Assembly (NCBI GenBank): GCA_002334985.1 | Contig: DDBY01000226.1 | Coordinates: 1-10,001, forward strand | Direction of reading: 5' to 3' | DNA length: 10,001 nucleotides | Source of the DNA: Micavibrio sp. UBA2020 | GTDB lineage: Bacteria; Pseudomonadota; Alphaproteobacteria; Micavibrionales; UBA2020 | Shown here: positions 7,192-10,001 of the stretch, in pieces | Position numbering within the stretch: the first letter of the stretch is position 1 | How the letters are laid out: each line of letters begins with the position of its first letter | Made by a program: the position numbers and the translations under genes | The notes under the pieces: model-generated | Database searches by the model: none | The model's input: the letters and a program-made list of their open reading frames with translations, nothing else | What the model was told of the DNA's origin: nothing

Positions 7192-7464
7192 ATGAAAATC
7201 GCAGATTTGAGAGCAAAATCGGCCGACGAGCTGAAACAGGAGCTTCTGGACCTCCGCAAGGAGCAGTTCAACTTCCGCTTCCAAAAGGCGACGGGTCAGC
7301 TGGAAAACACCGGCCGCGTCCGTTTGGTTCGCCGCGACATCGCGCGTATCAAAACCGTCATCGCTGAAGCAGAGCAGGGCAAAGCCCCCGCTGCAAAGCC
7401 TGCTGCTAAAAAAGCAGCAAAAGCACCGGCAAAAGCCGCCAAGAAAAAAGAAACTAAGGAGTAA
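7192..7464 (+). CDS. rpmC: 50S ribosomal protein L29 with Lys/Ala-rich C-terminal tail
   Basis: L29 is a small helical-hairpin protein beside L23 at the tunnel exit. The core is clear: [31 protein letters not shown], then the signature [24 protein letters not shown], ending near residue 62. The protein is 90 residues long, against about 63-70 usual; residues 64-90 (7381-7461) form a Lys/Ala/Pro tail of the same style as the L22 tail and share a 14-base segment with it. A weak AAGG lies at 7178-7181. The gene's last codons contain AAGGAG (7456-7461), which serves as the ribosome binding site of rpsQ five bases after the stop, so the two are likely coupled. Confidence 0.97.
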   Translation: MKIADLRAKSADELKQELLDLRKEQFNFRFQKATGQLENTGRVRLVRRDIARIKTVIAEAEQGKAPAAKPAAKKAAKAPAKAAKKKETKE

Positions 7465-7469
7465 TCAAG

Positions 7470-7784
7470 ATGCCGCGTCGCGTGCTTGAAGGTAAAGTTG
7501 TCAGCAACAAATGCGATAAAACCGTAACGGTTCTGGTCGAGCGCAAAGTGCGCGACCCGCTGTACGGCAAAATCATCCGTCGTAGCGCGAAATACGCTGC
7601 CCACGACGAACAGAACGCTTGGAAAGTAGGCGACCTCGTTTCCATCGAGGAATGCCGCCCGCTGTCCAAATCGAAAACATGGCGCGTTATCGGCGGTAAG
7701 TCGATGGGCGAGAGCCAGATGAAAACTGTTGACGATGCCGACCAAAAGCGTGCTTCCGTCAAAAAGTCCAAGAAAGAAGAATAA
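7470..7784 (+). CDS. rpsQ: 30S ribosomal protein S17 with charged C-terminal extension
   Basis: S17 is an OB-fold, early-assembly 30S protein that binds the 5' domain of 16S rRNA. The family pattern runs [46 protein letters not shown], and then [22 protein letters not shown] to about residue 74. The protein has 104 residues, against 84 in E. coli; the last 28 (7698-7781) are polar and end KKSKKEE. Long S17 forms occur in some bacteria, so this is less striking than the L22 and L29 tails. Its Shine-Dalgarno AAGGAG is inside rpmC. It is the last gene of the classic S10 group; a 48-base spacer with a hairpin follows. Confidence 0.97.
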   Translation: MPRRVLEGKVVSNKCDKTVTVLVERKVRDPLYGKIIRRSAKYAAHDEQNAWKVGDLVSIEECRPLSKSKTWRVIGGKSMGESQMKTVDDADQKRASVKKSKKEE

Positions 7785-7811
7785 CAGGGTGGTCCTTGAA
7801 ACCCCCCTGTT
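7783..7811 (+). promoter_or_regulatory. Hairpin at the S10/spc boundary (rpsQ-rplN spacer)
   Basis: AACAGGG (7783-7789) pairs with CCCTGTT (7805-7811); after one T-C mismatch GGT (7791-7793) pairs with ACC (7801-7803), leaving the loop CCTTGAA. The 5' arm begins within the rpsQ TAA stop. The 3' arm ends five bases before the rplN Shine-Dalgarno AGGAAAGG (7817-7824). No T-run follows, so a standard intrinsic terminator is unlikely. In E. coli the S10 and spc operons are separate units divided at this point; this hairpin may reflect partial termination or mRNA processing there. I did not find a convincing promoter in the 48 bases. Confidence 0.45.
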
Positions 7812-7832
7812 GAAATAGGAAAGGTCAAGATA

Positions 7833-8201
7833 ATGATTCAGATGGAAACCACCCTCGACGTCGCTGACAACAGCGGCGCCCGCCGGGTTCAGTGCATCAA
7901 GGTACTGGGCGGCTCCAAACGCCGCACCGCCGGCATCGGCGACATCATCGTCGTATCCGTTAAAGACGCGATTCCCCGCGGCCGCGTCAAAAAAGGGACG
8001 GTTCACAAAGCCGTCATCGTCCGCACGTCCAAAGCCCTGAAACGCGAAGATGGCACAGTCATCCGCTTCGACCGCAACGCTGCCGTTCTCATCAACGCAG
8101 CGGGCGAGCCCATCGGCACGCGTATCTTTGGCCCCGTGACGCGCGAACTCCGCGGCAAAAACTTCATGAAAATCATTTCGCTGGCGCCGGAGGTCCTCTA
8201 A
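7833..8201 (+). CDS. rplN: 50S ribosomal protein L14
   Basis: L14 is a universally conserved beta-barrel 50S protein at the subunit interface, next to L19, and is the known binding site of the silencing factor RsfS. It has 122 residues, the normal length. The start [27 protein letters not shown] is typical and holds the ADNSGAR segment (11-17). The middle has [19 protein letters not shown] and the end [24 protein letters not shown]. The ATG at 7833 is preceded by AGGAAAGG; the ATG at 7842 would cut the conserved first strand and is rejected. It is the first gene of the spc group. The rplX Shine-Dalgarno GGAGGT (8189-8194) lies in its last codons. Confidence 0.99.
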   Translation: MIQMETTLDVADNSGARRVQCIKVLGGSKRRTAGIGDIIVVSVKDAIPRGRVKKGTVHKAVIVRTSKALKREDGTVIRFDRNAAVLINAAGEPIGTRIFGPVTRELRGKNFMKIISLAPEVL

Positions 8202-8204
8202 GTC

Positions 8205-8519
8205 ATGACGAAACTCAAAGTCAAAAAAGGCGACAAAGTCGTCGTACTGACCGGCAAAGACAAAGGCAAAACCGGTGAAATCAAAAAAGTCATGCCCGCT
8301 GACAACAAAGTCATCGTGCAGGGCGTGAATGTTCAAACCAAACATCGCAAACCCACGTCTGCAAACGCGGGCGGCCTCGATAAAATCGAAGCGCCTATCC
8401 ACGTTTCCAACGTCGCTCTCGTCGATCCGAAAACGAGCAAGGCGACCCGTGTCGGCTACAAAGTGGTTGGCGATCGCAAGGTGCGCGTGGCCCGTCGCTC
8501 CGGCGAAGTGATTGATTAA
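8205..8519 (+). CDS. rplX: 50S ribosomal protein L24
   Basis: L24 is an assembly initiator of the 50S subunit, binding the 5' end of 23S rRNA near the tunnel exit. It has 104 residues, equal to E. coli. The KOW motif is at the N-terminus ([25 protein letters not shown]). Then come [15 protein letters not shown] and [25 protein letters not shown], close to alphaproteobacterial L24. The gene starts three bases after the rplN stop, with GGAGGT inside rplN, so translation is probably coupled. Its stop TAA is embedded in the rplE Shine-Dalgarno AAGGGAG (8518-8524). Confidence 0.98.
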   Translation: MTKLKVKKGDKVVVLTGKDKGKTGEIKKVMPADNKVIVQGVNVQTKHRKPTSANAGGLDKIEAPIHVSNVALVDPKTSKATRVGYKVVGDRKVRVARRSGEVID

Positions 8520-8530
8520 GGGAGCAGAAG

Positions 8531-9076
8531 ATGACAGCCCGTCTCAAAAAAGTATATCTCGAGCAAATCAAGCAAGACCTTCAGAAAAAGTTCGGCTATG
8601 AGAACGCTCTCCAGATTCCGCGTCTGGAAAAAATCGTCATCAACATGGGTGTTGGCGAAAACGCACAGGACAGCAAGAAAATCCAGGGCGCTATCGCTGA
8701 TATGACCGTGATTTCCGGCCAAAAGCCGCTGGTCACGCGCTCCCGCAAATCCATCGCAGGTTTCAAACTGCGCGAAGATCTGCCGATTGGTTGCAAAGTC
8801 ACCCTGCGCGGCAAGCGCATGTATGAATTCCTGGATCGTCTCATCACGATTGCTATGCCGCGTATCCGCGACTTCCGTGGCATTTCCGATCGCAGCTTCG
8901 ATGGTAACGGGAACTACGCGTTCGGCATTAAAGAGCAGATTATCTTCCCGGAAATCAACTTCGACAAAGTTGATACCATCCGCGGCATGGACATTATCAT
9001 CTGCACCAGCGCGAAAACCGATGACGAAGCAAAAGCCCTGCTGGACGGCTTCAAACTGCCGTTCCGCAAACGCTAA
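8531..9076 (+). CDS. rplE: 50S ribosomal protein L5
   Basis: L5 binds 5S rRNA, contacts the P-site tRNA and forms an intersubunit bridge with S13. It has 181 residues against 179 in E. coli. Family segments are [15 protein letters not shown] near 30-44, then TGxxP-like [66 protein letters not shown] and the end [15 protein letters not shown]. The start lies 11 bases after rplX. In E. coli S8 represses the spc operon by binding the message at the start of this gene; I could not identify a matching structure here by eye. Confidence 0.99.
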   Translation: MTARLKKVYLEQIKQDLQKKFGYENALQIPRLEKIVINMGVGENAQDSKKIQGAIADMTVISGQKPLVTRSRKSIAGFKLREDLPIGCKVTLRGKRMYEFLDRLITIAMPRIRDFRGISDRSFDGNGNYAFGIKEQIIFPEINFDKVDTIRGMDIIICTSAKTDDEAKALLDGFKLPFRKR

Positions 9077-9091
9077 GAAGGATTTAGAACA

Positions 9092-9397
9092 ATGGCAAAA
9101 CTGAGTTCTGTGAACAAAAACAACACGCGCAAAAAACTGGTGAAGAAATACGCCGGCAAATGGGCGCGCCTGAAAGCAATCGCTGATGATGAAAGCCGTC
9201 CGGTGGACGAGCGTTTCGCAGCCCGCCTGAAAATGGCGAAGCTGCCGCGCAACTCTCACCCCACGCGCATTCGCAACCGCTGTGCGCTGACCGGTCGTGC
9301 GCGCGGCAACTACCGTAAATTCGGCATCTCGCGTCTGATGCTGCGTGAACTGGCCTCGCAGGGTATGATCCCCGGCGTGACGAAATCGAGCTGGTAA
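9092..9397 (+). CDS. rpsN: 30S ribosomal protein S14, zinc-free long form
   Basis: S14 is a 30S head protein assembled late, next to S3 and S10. It has 101 residues, equal to E. coli, and only one cysteine (in [11 protein letters not shown]), so it is the long C-minus form that needs no zinc. The N-terminus [30 protein letters not shown] and the C-terminus [27 protein letters not shown] are typical. Shine-Dalgarno AAGAAGGA (9075-9082) overlaps the rplE stop. Its own TAA overlaps the rpsH Shine-Dalgarno AAGGAG (9396-9401). The position between rplE and rpsH is the standard one. Confidence 0.98.
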   Translation: MAKLSSVNKNNTRKKLVKKYAGKWARLKAIADDESRPVDERFAARLKMAKLPRNSHPTRIRNRCALTGRARGNYRKFGISRLMLRELASQGMIPGVTKSSW

Positions 9398-9409
9398 GGA
9401 GAAGCACAC

Positions 9410-9808
9410 ATGTTTATTAGCGATCCCATCGGCGATTTGCTCACCCGCATCCGTAACGGCCAGGCCGCACGCCTGACGTCGGTACACAGCCCGGCTTCCA
9501 AGCTGCGCGTCAGCCTGCTCGAAGTTCTCAAGCGCGAAGGTTACATTCGTGACTACTCCGTTGCCCAAAAAGACGGCGGCAAGTCCGAGCTGAATATCGA
9601 GCTGAAGTATTCCGAAGGCCAGCCTGTCATCCGCGAAATCAAACGCGTGTCCAAACCGGGCCGCCGCGTTTACTCGCAGATTAAAGACGTGCCGCGCGTT
9701 TACAACGGCCTCGGCATTTCCATTCTCTCCACCCCCCGCGGCGTACTGTCCGACCGCGAAGCGCGCGAAGCGAACGTGGGTGGCGAGATCCTGTGCCGCG
9801 TATTCTAA
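9410..9808 (+). CDS. rpsH: 30S ribosomal protein S8
   Basis: S8 is a primary 16S rRNA-binding protein that organises the central domain of the 30S subunit; in E. coli it also represses spc-operon translation. It has 132 residues against 130 in E. coli. The start [17 protein letters not shown] is typical, followed by [19 protein letters not shown]. The C-terminal rRNA-binding region carries the signature [26 protein letters not shown] (107-132). The ATG is nine bases after AAGGAG, which overlaps the rpsN stop, implying coupling. rplF follows after 17 bases. Confidence 0.99.
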   Translation: MFISDPIGDLLTRIRNGQAARLTSVHSPASKLRVSLLEVLKREGYIRDYSVAQKDGGKSELNIELKYSEGQPVIREIKRVSKPGRRVYSQIKDVPRVYNGLGISILSTPRGVLSDREAREANVGGEILCRVF

Positions 9809-9825
9809 GATAAGGTAGATGTAAA

Positions 9826-10001
9826 ATGTCTCGTATTGCAAAACATCCCATTCCCGTACCGGCGGGCGTTGAAGTCAAGCTTGCTGGCCGCAAGCTGTCC
9901 GTCAAGGGCAAGAAGGGCGAACTGAGCCTTGATATCAGCAACGAAATCAATGCTGAAATCAAAGACGGCAAAGTTGTCCTGCAAAAGGCCAGCGAAAGCC
10001 G
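9826..10001 (+). CDS. rplF: 50S ribosomal protein L6, N-terminal part (cut by window end)
   Basis: L6 lies near the GTPase-factor binding region of the 50S subunit, next to the sarcin-ricin loop. Only the first 58 residues of a protein of about 177 are in the window. The start MSRIAKHPIPVPAGVEV, followed by LSVKGKKGELSLDIS, is the usual L6 N-terminal domain. AAGG at 9812-9815 lies ten bases before the ATG. An ATG at 9819 is followed at once by TAA, so it cannot be the start. Position after rpsH is standard, with rplR expected next outside the window. Confidence 0.96.
   Translation, partial: MSRIAKHPIPVPAGVEVKLAGRKLSVKGKKGELSLDISNEINAEIKDGKVVLQKASES

Noticed and set aside
7408..7414. A-run in the rpmC tail (and a like one in rplV) as a programmed frameshift site
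   Set aside because: The zero frame is GCT AAA AAA GCA, which does not fit the A AAA AAG arrangement needed for -1 slippage, and the zero-frame product is a sensible full tail.
7296..8402. Antisense reading frame of 368 codons across rpmC, rpsQ, rplN and rplX
   Set aside because: Crosses four well-supported genes and shows no family motif; the same codon-bias explanation applies.
8520..8580. S8-type repressor site at the start of rplE, as in E. coli
   Set aside because: No helix with the expected internal loop could be recognised by eye; a structural search would be needed to claim it.
9819..9824. Start-stop pair ATG TAA before rplF
   Set aside because: Only three bases from AAGG and flanked by the well-placed rplF ATG; no reason to think it acts.
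8516..9841. Antisense reading frame of 441 codons across rplE, rpsN and rpsH
   Set aside because: The three sense genes happen to share one frame, and the antisense frame is in register with all of them. The composition is a mirror of sense codons, with no ribosome binding site or domain seen.

Overview
The window is an intact stretch of a bacterial str - S10 - spc ribosomal-protein gene cluster, all on the + strand. It has 17 complete genes flanked by two partial ones. The order is fusA (3' end), tuf, rpsJ, rplC, rplD, rplW, rplB, rpsS, rplV, rpsC, rplP, rpmC, rpsQ, rplN, rplX, rplE, rpsN, rpsH, rplF (5' end). This is the canonical proteobacterial order with no insertion, loss or broken gene. 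I see no mobile element, tRNA, rRNA, CRISPR array or foreign-looking gene. No stretch longer than 97 bases lacks a gene.

The protein sequences point to an alphaproteobacterium. L16 ends in PIKTRFV, L24 carries the [16 protein letters not shown] / ARRSGEVI segments, S3 carries [20 protein letters not shown] and [16 protein letters not shown]3 has an Ala/Pro tail, and S14 is the long, zinc-free form. The order within the class cannot be fixed by reading. Base composition looks moderately GC-rich (mid-50s percent by eye) and even throughout. Of the 18 genes whose stop lies in the window, 16 end in TAA; rplD and rplW end in TGA. All visible starts are ATG except GTG for rpsS.

Layout. Positions 1-2110 hold the elongation factors EF-G (C-terminal part) and EF-Tu. 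Positions 2193-7784 are the S10 group (S10, L3, L4, L23, L2, S19, L22, S3, L16, L29, S17). Positions 7833-10001 are the first part of the spc group (L14, L24, L5, S14, S8, L6). Most junctions are 3-36 bases, or a 4-base overlap at rplD/rplW. Several Shine-Dalgarno sequences touch or lie within the previous gene's stop region, which suggests co-transcription and translational coupling. The products assemble into the 30S and 50S subunits or work as GTPases on them, so joint expression keeps them in proportion.

No new system is evident. The points worth a second look are: (1) the five longest spacers (97, 82, 76, 72 and 48 bases) each hold an inverted repeat able to form a hairpin, none followed by a T-run; (2) L22 and L29 end in Lys/Ala-rich tails that share an identical 14-base in-frame segment, with a milder Lys-rich tail on S17; (3) there are a few substitutions at normally conserved ribosomal or EF-Tu positions (L16 loop, L4 loop, EF-Tu switch I). 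Large antisense reading frames are judged to be shadows.
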